From: Oligosphaeraceae bacterium | GTDB taxonomy: Bacteria > Verrucomicrobiota > Lentisphaeria > Oligosphaerales > Oligosphaeraceae | Length of the DNA: 7,991 bases | Direction: 5' to 3' | Assembly (NCBI GenBank): GCA_012515455.1 | Contig: JAAYYJ010000061.1 | Span: 1 to 7,991, forward strand | In this document: piece by piece, positions 1-6,827 of the stretch | Position numbering within the stretch: position 1 is the first letter of the stretch | How the letters are laid out: every line of letters starts with the position of its first letter | Made by a program: the position numbers and the translations under genes | The notes under the pieces: model-generated | What the model was told of the DNA's origin: nothing | The model's input: only the letters and a program-made list of their open reading frames with translations | Database searches by the model: none

Positions 1-318
1 GATGGTCTTGCGCAAGCGGGTATGCGGCCCGGAGTGAGTATGGCTGCAGGATAGCTGGATATTCTCGGGTCGAAAGGGAGTCTTTTGGACGATGGCCTGC
101 CGGATCATCTCCGTGTACTGCTCGCAGATGAAACACCAGTCCAGGCCGATCACCGCGGCTGTGGTCCCGGCTTGGGAAACGACCATTGCGGTGGCATGGA
201 GGGGGTCGAGGATTTCTTCTGCCGGGCGTTCGTCATCGCCGTATCCGGTCAGGTAAGTGCCCAGTGCCGGGGTGATGTCGCGCCGGCCAAAACCGATTTG
301 CAGGGTGTTGTCTGTCAT
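1..318 (-). CDS. Neutral/alkaline ceramidase-like hydrolase, N-terminal part (runs off the window)
   Basis: Only the first 106 residues are present; the frame is open to the left edge. Translation from the ATG at 318 begins MTDNTLQIGFGRRDITP and contains the pattern DITPxxGxYLTGYG, then DPLHATAMV, VIGLDWCFI and finally CSHTHSGPHT (residues about 91-100). The early DITP followed by an HTHSGP zinc-binding motif near residue 95 is the hallmark of the neutral/alkaline non-lysosomal ceramidase family N-terminal domain, a zinc-dependent amide hydrolase fold. Many bacterial members have unknown substrates and are not proven ceramidases. No signal peptide is visible, unlike classical secreted ceramidases, so a cytoplasmic role is likely. 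No clear ribosome-binding site precedes the ATG; the start was chosen because the family motifs begin at once after it. It lies 168 bases downstream of the GH2 gene on the same strand, so co-transcription is plausible. Family assignment is firm; substrate is unknown. Confidence 0.82.
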   Translation of the reverse strand, partial: MTDNTLQIGFGRRDITPALGTYLTGYGDDERPAEEILDPLHATAMVVSQAGTTAAVIGLDWCFICEQYTEMIRQAIVQKTPFRPENIQLSCSHTHSGPHTRLRKTI

Positions 319-486
319 AGTAAATTCGCGGGCTGGGTTTTAAGGAGGCAGCGGTGCAGTGCCGATTCCGGCTGGTATCGGAGGAAATATAACCTTCGCC
401 AGGCAAATATCCAGTGTGCGGTTTCGCCGCGCGCCAGGGCGAAGAGTGATTCCCGGAATGCGGCGGAGAGGCGGTGCACAGCGGCG

Positions 487-2268
487 TCAACGCGGGCCAG
501 CAGGGTTGACGGCCTGTCGGATCTTATGGGGTGCGGCCTTGGGGGTCCGGTCATAGTTGTAGATGCCGTTCTGCTCCTGCTCAATATCGGTCAATTGAGT
601 GTAGCAGAAGCCGGAGACTCTCGGCTCTTTCAACAAGGCTTGCACCTGTTCCGCGATGACAGCGCAGAATTCGTCCTCGTTTTTCAGTTCCATACCATAA
701 TAGCCCCAGGATTTTTCGGTGAATTTGGACCGCCCCGGAGGCACAAACATGAAGCCGCCGATTTCGTCCGCGAGGTACGGCTGGCCGGTGTAGCCGCATT
801 CGAATTCAGGGTTGTGCATCATCACCGGAGAATTTTCCGGGAACAGCTACTGCATGAGTTTTTCAGCATTGTTGCGATAGCAATGCACCGTCCATAAATC
901 GGTGCGCACGTGCAGATAACCGGAGCTGTCGTTGACCGGGCGGGTGCAATCTATCTGTTTGGTCAGGTTGTATATCCGCCGGATGAAACGCCGGTATCCT
1001 GCCAGTGCCTCCTGATCCGGGAACACCCCCCGTAAGTAGCGGGAATCGGGGCTGTAGCTTTCATTGAGCGGCGACCAGGTGATGATTGAGGGATGGTTTG
1101 CATCTCTTGCCACCACTTCCGACCATTCCTGGAGAAAATTCAACTGCGCTTCCGGATTGGCCAGCTTCAGGCCCCAGCTGGCGAATTCCCCCCAGGTCAG
1201 ATATCCCAGGCGGTCAGCCCAGTAGTGAAAACGCTCCTCGAATACTTTCTGGTGTAATCTGGCGCCATTGAATCCTGCCGCCAGACTCAACTCGATGTCT
1301 TGCTTCAAGGCGGTGTCCGAGGGGGCAGTCCACAAGCCATCCGGATAAAAGCCCTGGTCCAGCACCAGACGCTGATAGAGCGGCTGGTGGTTCAGCAGAA
1401 TGCGATCGCCCGAAATAGTGATTTGGCGCAGCCCGGCGTAGCTTTCCACGTAGTCTATTTCCGCGCCAGAGGCATCGATAACCCGGAAGCGGATATCGTA
1501 CAGGAAGGGCGATTCGGGGGACCAACTCTGTAAAACCGCGAGCGGCAGAGAGATGGTGGCCCCCGGGCTGGGATGCATTTGCCCGGAAGCCGCCAGCTTG
1601 TCTCCGGCCCATACTTCAATCTGCAGCAGATCCCCGGGCTCTGCCGCGTGGAAAACCGGCGCAAAGCTGAATGCACCGTTGTCCAGATCGGGTATGATGC
1701 GGCAGGATTTCAGGCCCCTGAGAGCGGCTTTTTCCAGCCAAACGGTTTGCCAGATTCCGGTGGTGCGGGTGTAATGGCAGCCCCGGGAATGATAATCCGG
1801 GCACTGTTTGCCGCCGCCATACAGGCCGGAGCGGACATCGTCCACGGCCTGCACCACCAAGTGGTGTTCAGCCCCTGGCCGGACCGATTCGGTCAAATCG
1901 ACGGTGAAGGACGCCGAGCCGCCGTAGTGCCGGGATATTTCCGTGCCATCGATGTAGATGGTGGCAATTTGATCCACAGCACCGAAATGCAGCAGAATTC
2001 TGCTGCCGGACCATTCCTGGGGGATGGCAATGACCCGATGGTAAAAGATTGCGGGAATGAAATCCCGGTATGCGACGCCGGAGAGTTGGCTTTCCGGCGC
2101 AAAGGGAATGAGTATCTGCTGCTCGAAGGCGGTGGAATGCTGCCAGCCTTGGGCGATTCCGCTCAGGCCGAAATCAAAGCGATAAGTCCACCAGCCATTC
2201 AGGTTGATCCAGGCGGGGCGGAAGAACTGGGGGCGAGGATGCTCAGGACGGGGTTGGGGAGTAGACAT
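487..2268 (-). CDS. Glycoside hydrolase family 2 beta-glycosidase (beta-galactosidase-like), interrupted by an in-frame amber codon
   Basis: The frame from ATG 2268 to TGA 487-489 has 593 sense positions, close to the roughly 600 residues of GH2 enzymes such as E. coli UidA, except for one TAG at codon 474 (847-849). The N-terminal jelly-roll starts at WINLNGWWTYRFD (about residue 20) and contains YRDFIPAIFYHR and TRTTGIWQTVWLE. An immunoglobulin-like domain follows, then a TIM barrel with GFNGARLHQKVFEERF. The acid/base is Glu403 in WSPLNES and the nucleophile is Glu502 in YLADEIGG. The end GFCYTQLTDIEQEQNGIYNYDRTPK is split here as GFCYTQLTDIEQEQ and NGIYNYDRTPK; it lacks the N-x-K signature of glucuronidases, so another beta-glycoside, perhaps galactoside, is more likely. 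No signal peptide is seen. The start at 2268 is preferred over 2274 and the far-upstream 2367 because AAGGA (2276-2280 on the plus strand as TCCTT) lies 7 bases before it. Without readthrough the product lacks the nucleophile. Confidence 0.85.
847..849 (-). other. In-frame TAG at codon 474 of the GH2 gene
   Basis: Reading the minus strand, the codons are ATG CAG TAG CTG TTC. The protein frame upstream (TDLWTVHCYRNNAEKLMQ) and downstream (LFPENSPVMMHNPEFECGY) is the same frame, and both halves match one GH2 barrel, so this is a substitution rather than an indel. A single C-to-T change from CAG would explain it and would restore Gln-Gln. Alternatives are amber suppression, a recoded stop, or a base-calling error. 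The sequence alone cannot separate these. Confidence 0.9.
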
Positions 2269-2600
2269 CGACATGTCCTTGTGCGTAAAAAGGGGCGGTG
2301 GCAAGGGTTGACGGAAAGTAGCGCGCCTCGGCGTCACCGCCGGCGTCTGGGTGTACCCTGAACGCAACGGTAGCGTCGCGGACGGGCAAGGTCCGCAGGA
2401 AAACTTGCGCGTGATTGTCCTGGTGTGCGGCGGTGGAAAACAATATCTGCTATTTGCGGAAAGTCAAACCCGCAGACAGTAAATCGCAGACCTCGCATGT
2501 AAATCAGGAATCAATCCGCAATTTAGCGCAAATGCCATTCCATTTTGTGCCTCTTGGACTATATTAATCCTCAAATGCAGCAGTCACTTAGGAGAGCGCT
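2269..2600. promoter_or_regulatory. Divergent intergenic region between the GH2 gene and the glycyl radical enzyme cluster
   Basis: These 332 bases separate two divergent start codons and should contain both promoters. Visible structure: a perfect hairpin GCGGAC (2378-2383), 7-base loop, GTCCGC (2391-2396); an imperfect inverted repeat TTTGCGG (2453-2459) / CCGCAGA (2470-2476); a direct repeat CGCAGAC at 2471-2477 and 2485-2491; and a direct repeat GTAAATC at 2479-2485 and 2499-2505, 20 bases apart (two helical turns). Base composition becomes more AT-rich from about 2450 to 2580. TATATT at 2560-2565 could be a -10 element, but no good -35 lies 16-18 bases upstream. A sugar- or substrate-responsive regulator binding here is an inference. 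No coding frame in this stretch looks real; frames crossing it are antisense to the GH2 gene. Confidence 0.5.
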
Positions 2601-4727
2601 ATGAACGAACGCATTGCACGTCTGGAAAAAAAGGTCCGGGAAGAAGAGATATATCCGCCAGTGGTCGCAGTCTCGTATGATGACTTCGATGAGAAACTCG
2701 CAGAACCCATGCGGATTGCCAAACGTCTCACCGAATATATGGCGGCGCAACCGGTGGTTTTTACCGATGACAACGAGCTGGTCGGGCTGATGCGCTTCGA
2801 CGGTTCGGTCGAAGCGGACCTCTTCCCGCGCCTGGGGCATAACAAAATCAAGGAGGCCTTCAGCCTTTACTATAACAAGCCGCAGGAAAATCTCTGTACC
2901 ATGGAGTGGCAGCATTCGAACCAGGATTTCGGGAAGCTGCTCCGGATCGGCTTGCAGGGCCTGCGGGAGGAGATTATTGCGACCAGGAAGCTTTTTATCG
3001 GCAATCAGGAGCGCTTGAATTTCCTCGCTGCATTTGAAATGATGATCCGGGGAATCTCCCGTCGCGCGGATCAGAATGCCGCCGCATGCCGGGATGCGGC
3101 GGCTAAATGCGCTGACCCTGACCGGAAAAAAACGCTGCTGCGCATGGCGGCCAACTGTGCCAGGGTCCCCATGCATCCCGCCTCGTCTTTCGAAGAAGCA
3201 ATACAAGTGGTCTATTTCAATTTCCAGTTCCTGGCCGACAGCATCGGTCGTCCGGACCAGTACCTGTATCCGCTATATCAGCAGGGTATCTCAGACGGGA
3301 CCCTGAGCCGGGAACATGCGAAAGAGCTTCTGCAGGAGCTCTTCATCATGATCCATGGCTATACCCGGCTAACGAGCGCCAACTGGGACCGCGGTGCTGA
3401 ATCGCATTTCGTGATCGGCGGGTACACCATCGACCACGAGGACGGCTTCAACGACCTTTCCGAACTCATTCGCGAAGCCATGCTAGAATGCGATCTCATC
3501 CGTCCGCAACTCTCACTGCGCTGGAATAAAAAAACGCCGCGGGCAGTGCTTTACAAGGTCATGGATTGTGAGCGCAAGGACAAAAACAAACGCTTTGCCT
3601 TCGTCAACGACGAGCCCCGCATCGAGGCCCTGCTCAAGATCAGTAAAATTCCCTGGGAACAAGCATACGATTACATCATGGTCGGCTGCAACGAACCGGC
3701 CTTTCAAGGCGGCATGAGCCTGGGCGGAAACACGGTCAATATTGTGCGTGCATTGGTCAATACCTTGAACCAGCGCCGGCAGGAAATCCTCGCATGCAGT
3801 GAATTTGAGCAATTCTATGCCATATTCCAGCAGGAGCTGTTCCGCGATTTGGAAACGGTTCTTGATTACTCCAACCGCTTCAACATGCTCCGCTCGCGCG
3901 ACTGCAATGTGCTCAGCTCGCTGTTCCTGGAAGGGTGCATCAAGCGGGCCCAAAGTGCGACCAGGGGCGGCGCGGCCCGCGCCCTGGTCTGTGCCCACCT
4001 TATGGGCGGGACCAACCTCATCGACTCTCTCTGCATCATCAAACAGTTCGTTTTTGCGGAAAAACGCGTGTCTATGCAAGAACTCCTGACTGCTCTGGAC
4101 CGGAACTGGGAAGGGTACGAAGACTTGCGGACGGCCATTCTGCATCACGGCCAATTTTTTGCCAACAATGACGAGTTTTCCAACTCCATGGCCAGGCGCT
4201 TCCATAGCAGCCTTTACGAGTTCGCGCAGGACCGCACCGACCTGTACGGCTACCCCCTTACCTACGGAAATCTGACCGGGTACAACTGGCATTTTGCCCG
4301 CTACGGCGCTCTGACCCAAGCCACGCCCGACGGACGAGTCGCCGGCAGCGCACTGCTTTTCGGCAGTGGGCAATCTGAGGGCAAGGATCATGACGGGCCG
4401 ACTTCCCAGCTGCTTGCAGTCGCCCACATGGACACGACCGGCATTATGTGCGGCGATACCATCATGAATCTCTCCGTCGAAGAGGAAACCGTGCAAAACG
4501 ACGAGAGCTTCGACAAGCTGGTGTCGCTGATCGAGACCTATTTTCAAGCAGGCGGACTCCACATCCAGCTGAATCATGTCTCGCGGGAGGATCTGCTGGC
4601 CGCCAAACTGGAGCCGGACAAATACAAGAGTCTGCGCGTGCGGGTCTCCGGCTTTTCGGCCTCTTTTGTCAAACTCGACGAGCGCATCCAGGACAACGTG
4701 ATTGCCCGCACAGAATATCACCTCTAA
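2601..4727 (+). CDS. Glycyl radical enzyme of the PFL/glycerol-dehydratase-like family, substrate unknown
   Basis: This 708-residue protein carries the PFL-like barrel (about residues 10-570) and the C-terminal glycyl radical domain (about 590-690). The radical glycine is Gly684 in RVSGFSASF, 24 residues from the end as expected. The thiyl-radical cysteine is Cys363 in MVGCNEPAFQGG. Family landmarks also present are SIGRPDQYLYP (Gly216-Arg217), the TPDGR loop (575-579) and GGLHIQLN. The retained Glu365 after the cysteine argues for a dehydratase/lyase type and against pyruvate formate-lyase, which has two adjacent cysteines. However, the usual GCVEP is GCNEP here, and the protein is shorter than typical dehydratases (about 780-850). 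ATG 2601 is supported by TTAGGAGAG ending 6 bases upstream. Its activase is encoded two genes downstream, and hydrolase genes flank the activase. The enzyme is cytoplasmic and oxygen-sensitive. Family is certain; reaction (dehydration, decarboxylation, C-S or C-N cleavage) is open. Confidence 0.95.
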   Translation: MNERIARLEKKVREEEIYPPVVAVSYDDFDEKLAEPMRIAKRLTEYMAAQPVVFTDDNELVGLMRFDGSVEADLFPRLGHNKIKEAFSLYYNKPQENLCTMEWQHSNQDFGKLLRIGLQGLREEIIATRKLFIGNQERLNFLAAFEMMIRGISRRADQNAAACRDAAAKCADPDRKKTLLRMAANCARVPMHPASSFEEAIQVVYFNFQFLADSIGRPDQYLYPLYQQGISDGTLSREHAKELLQELFIMIHGYTRLTSANWDRGAESHFVIGGYTIDHEDGFNDLSELIREAMLECDLIRPQLSLRWNKKTPRAVLYKVMDCERKDKNKRFAFVNDEPRIEALLKISKIPWEQAYDYIMVGCNEPAFQGGMSLGGNTVNIVRALVNTLNQRRQEILACSEFEQFYAIFQQELFRDLETVLDYSNRFNMLRSRDCNVLSSLFLEGCIKRAQSATRGGAARALVCAHLMGGTNLIDSLCIIKQFVFAEKRVSMQELLTALDRNWEGYEDLRTAILHHGQFFANNDEFSNSMARRFHSSLYEFAQDRTDLYGYPLTYGNLTGYNWHFARYGALTQATPDGRVAGSALLFGSGQSEGKDHDGPTSQLLAVAHMDTTGIMCGDTIMNLSVEEETVQNDESFDKLVSLIETYFQAGGLHIQLNHVSREDLLAAKLEPDKYKSLRVRVSGFSASFVKLDERIQDNVIARTEYHL

Positions 4728-4762
4728 TCTTGCGAGAATACCGGGGGGGCCGCCTCGGCACG

Positions 4763-4776
4763 GTTAAGGAGTTAAC
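4763..4776 (+). promoter_or_regulatory. Ribosome-binding site of the PTE-family gene, inside a small inverted repeat
   Basis: AAGGAG (4766-4771) sits 7 bases before the ATG at 4779. It is embedded in GTTAA-GGAG-TTAAC, so the core GGAG forms the 4-base loop of a potential 5-bp AT-rich stem. The stem is weak, and the Shine-Dalgarno is probably accessible; the feature decides the start at 4779. Confidence 0.65.
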
Positions 4777-4778
4777 TC

Positions 4779-5708
4779 ATGATCCAAACCGTTACCGGTT
4801 CAATGGAACCGCAGGAGTCCGGAGACATCCTGATCCATGAACACATTGTCTGCGTGTCACCAACTTTTTCCCGCGTCTTCGGCGAGGCGTGGTTCCGGCG
4901 CGAAAAAGTCATCGCCGCCGCCGCCGCCCAACTGCAGCGACTGAAGGATAAACATCAGGTCGGGCTGTTCGTGGATGCCACTCCGCCGTGCCTCGGCCGG
5001 GACGTCCGTCTGCTGGAAGCCATTTCGCAACGCTCAGGCGTCCACATCGTCGCCTCCTCCGGGCTGTATTATTATCCGGAATTCGGTCTGGAGCGCCTGC
5101 CGCCGGAACTCTTAGCGGACTATTTTGCGGCAGAATGCACTTACGGGATTGAAGGCACTTCCATCCGCCCCGGCATCCTCAAGTGTGCGGCAGAGGGCAG
5201 CGCTTCGCCCGCCGGCGTGGAAGTCATGGGCCGGGTACAGAAACTGACCGGGCTGCCGCTCTTTGCCCACTCCCACTCTTCTCAGGAGACCGGCTGTGCT
5301 ATGCTCGACGTCTTCGAACGTTGCGGCGCGGACCTCGACCGGATCGTAATCGGTCACGCCGGAGATTCCGGAACCGCGGACTATGCGCGCAAACTGCTGC
5401 GGCGCGGTTGCCTGATCTCCATCGACCGGTTGTTTCGCGGGAAGGTTGAACGCAAAGCCGCGATTCTGGCGGAACTGATCGCCGAAGGATATGAAGACCG
5501 TCTCTTCCTTTCCCACGATTTCATCTGTTATCCGCTTGAGGTCTGCGAAAAGGCGAATTCGCAACGGAATCCGGCAGAATTCAACGGACTTTGCTGCATC
5601 CACGAGGAAGCGGTTCCAGCCTTGCGCAACCATGGCGTAACGGAAATGCAGATTTGCAAATTGCTGCAGGACAATCCGCGGCGCCTGCTTTGTAACCACT
5701 TGCGCTAG
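4779..5708 (+). CDS. Phosphotriesterase-family (PTE-like) metal-dependent hydrolase
   Basis: This 309-residue protein is a TIM-barrel hydrolase of the phosphotriesterase family. All expected binuclear metal ligands can be placed in order: His20 and His22 (HEHI), a candidate carboxylated Lys135 (GILKCAAE), His164 (FAHSHSSQETG), His193 (VIGHAGD) and Asp247 (FLSHDF). Length and ligand spacing match bacterial PTE homologues of about 290-350 residues. Real substrates of such homologues are often lactones or carboxyl esters rather than organophosphates. There is no signal peptide, so it should be cytoplasmic. The gene follows the glycyl radical enzyme by 51 bases and precedes its activase by 8 bases, which places it inside the operon, probably acting on the substrate or product of the radical enzyme. 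A lactonase or esterase role is inferred. Its TAG stop is followed in frame by TGA (5718-5720), which overlaps the activase ATG. Confidence 0.9.
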   Translation: MIQTVTGSMEPQESGDILIHEHIVCVSPTFSRVFGEAWFRREKVIAAAAAQLQRLKDKHQVGLFVDATPPCLGRDVRLLEAISQRSGVHIVASSGLYYYPEFGLERLPPELLADYFAAECTYGIEGTSIRPGILKCAAEGSASPAGVEVMGRVQKLTGLPLFAHSHSSQETGCAMLDVFERCGADLDRIVIGHAGDSGTADYARKLLRRGCLISIDRLFRGKVERKAAILAELIAEGYEDRLFLSHDFICYPLEVCEKANSQRNPAEFNGLCCIHEEAVPALRNHGVTEMQICKLLQDNPRRLLCNHLR

Positions 5709-5716
5709 AAAATCAC

Positions 5717-6622
5717 ATGAATAGCCAGGCGATTGTCTTCGACATCCAGAAATTTTCCCTCCACGACGGCCCGGGGATCCGGACGACGGTATTCCTCAAA
5801 GGTTGTCCGTTGCGCTGCCTGTGGTGCCACAATCCGGAATCTTGGACCGCGCGGCCGGAACTGCTCTACTCCCCGGGGAAGTGTACCAGGTGCGGCAAAT
5901 GCGCGGCAGTCTGTCCCAATCGCGCCCACAGTTTCGAGGCTGGCCGGCATGTCTTTGCCCGGAACCTCTGCCTTGCCTGCGGCAAATGCGCTGATGTCTG
6001 CCCGACTGGGGCGTTGGAACTCTGCGGCCAGTATCGGACTATCGAAGATGTGCTTGCCGCAGTACTGGCTGACCGGCCGTTCTATCAGAATTCGGGCGGC
6101 GGAATGACACTCTCCGGCGGTGAGCCGATGGCGCAATTCGCGTTTACCGAAGCCCTGTTGCGCGCAGCGTCGGCCAATGGCATTCATACCGCGCTAGAGA
6201 CCTGCGGGGTTGCGCCGTGGCAGGAGTTCCAGAATATCTTGCCCTTTACCGATCTGTTCCTGTTCGATATCAAGTCTCTCGATGCCGAAAAACACCTGCA
6301 GTTCACGGGTGTTCCGCTGGCGCCGGTCCGCCGGACCTTGGATTCGCTGGCAGCAGCGGGTGTGAAGATCATCCTGCGTTGTCCGCTGATTCCGGGGATG
6401 AACGATTCGCAGCCGGAACTCGCCGGCATTGGGGAACTGGCGGAGAACCTGCCGGCGGTGTCGGAGGTCCAGGTGGAACCATATCATCCCCTGGGGCAGT
6501 CCAAGGCGCTCCGGCTGGGACTGTCCGATTATTATGCGGCGCCATTCGCGACCCAGGAATTTACCTTGGCATGCATCGCTGCGATCCAGCGCCATACAGG
6601 CAAAAGCGTGAGAAAATCGTAA
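5717..6622 (+). CDS. Glycyl radical enzyme activating enzyme (radical SAM activase)
   Basis: This 301-residue radical SAM protein would install the glycyl radical on Gly684 of the enzyme encoded upstream, by reductive cleavage of S-adenosylmethionine. FSLHDGPGIRTTVFLKGCP precedes the cluster motif CxxxCxxC (Cys30, Cys34, Cys37; C-PLR-C-LW-C). An inserted ferredoxin-like domain has two CxxCxxCxxxC motifs (56/59/62/66 and 85/88/91/95), each for one [4Fe-4S] cluster. This insert is typical of activases for glycerol dehydratase-like and other non-PFL glycyl radical enzymes and is absent from the classical PFL activase. The SAM-contacting GGGMTLSGGEP lies at 127-137. The gene begins 8 bases after the PTE-like gene. 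The upstream bases (AGAAAATCAC) hold no good Shine-Dalgarno, so translational coupling is likely. The two C-terminal residues before the stop are KS. All catalytic motifs are intact. Confidence 0.96.
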   Translation: MNSQAIVFDIQKFSLHDGPGIRTTVFLKGCPLRCLWCHNPESWTARPELLYSPGKCTRCGKCAAVCPNRAHSFEAGRHVFARNLCLACGKCADVCPTGALELCGQYRTIEDVLAAVLADRPFYQNSGGGMTLSGGEPMAQFAFTEALLRAASANGIHTALETCGVAPWQEFQNILPFTDLFLFDIKSLDAEKHLQFTGVPLAPVRRTLDSLAAAGVKIILRCPLIPGMNDSQPELAGIGELAENLPAVSEVQVEPYHPLGQSKALRLGLSDYYAAPFATQEFTLACIAAIQRHTGKSVRKS

Positions 6623-6827
6623 CCCTGCAGGGCCGGCAGGACCGCAAAAATGGTTCCTGTGAGCTGCGCCTAGGGTCCCTCGCACAGCTGCACCTGGTCG
6701 ATCCAGGCAGTGCCTTCAGCATTGTCCAGGCGCAGGGAAAAACCGCTGCCGGCCGCCAGCTGCTTTACCTCCTGGAGCAGACTCACAATTGTAAACATGA
6801 TGTTTTGGAGTTACAGGGATAGAGAAC
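6623..6827. other. 205-base gap inside the plus-strand cluster
   Basis: This gap separates the activase from the amidohydrolase gene. It holds the short minus-strand frame listed separately and the amidohydrolase Shine-Dalgarno (AGGGA, 6815-6819). CCTGC/GCAGG around 6624-6640 could pair, but no T-run follows, so it is not called a terminator. Whether the fourth gene is still on the same transcript cannot be decided here. Confidence 0.5.
6670..6798 (-). pseudogene. Possible remnant of a carbohydrate-active enzyme C-terminus (42 codons)
   Basis: On the minus strand, ATG 6798 to TAG 6670-6672 gives 42 residues. The second half contains GSGFSLRL, then LDNAEGTAWIDQVQL and a final CEGP. The pattern of a hydrophobic strand followed by W-I-D-x-V-x-L just before the terminus is typical of the last strand of jelly-roll carbohydrate-binding modules (CBM4/9-like) at the end of large glycosidases. 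The frame is closed upstream by TAA at 6811-6813, so the rest of the domain is missing. No Shine-Dalgarno is convincing. It is opposite in orientation to the surrounding cluster and fills most of the gap. It may be debris of a deleted glycosidase gene or chance; a small functional protein is less likely. Confidence 0.33.

Noticed and set aside
315..584. 89-codon minus-strand frame whose TGA overlaps the ceramidase-like ATG (ATGA)
   Set aside because: It starts inside the GH2 gene in another frame, has no recognisable motif or Shine-Dalgarno, and the overlap can be accidental.
85..897. 270-residue plus-strand frame
   Set aside because: Antisense to the ceramidase-like start and the GH2 C-terminus; its composition looks like a reverse-frame shadow.
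1573..2361. 262-residue plus-strand frame
   Set aside because: Antisense to the GH2 N-terminal half, whose domain motifs are clear; no motif or Shine-Dalgarno supports the plus frame.
2560..2565. TATATT as -10 of the glycyl radical enzyme promoter
   Set aside because: No acceptable -35 hexamer at 16-18 bases; kept only as a note in the intergenic entry.
3513..4721. 402-residue open frame on the minus strand
   Set aside because: It lies entirely antisense to the intact glycyl radical enzyme gene, shows no recognisable motif, and long antisense frames are expected opposite GC-rich genes.
6217..6822. 201-residue plus-strand frame across the activase end and the gap
   Set aside because: It is out of frame with the activase, whose own frame and motifs are intact; no motif is seen in the extension.
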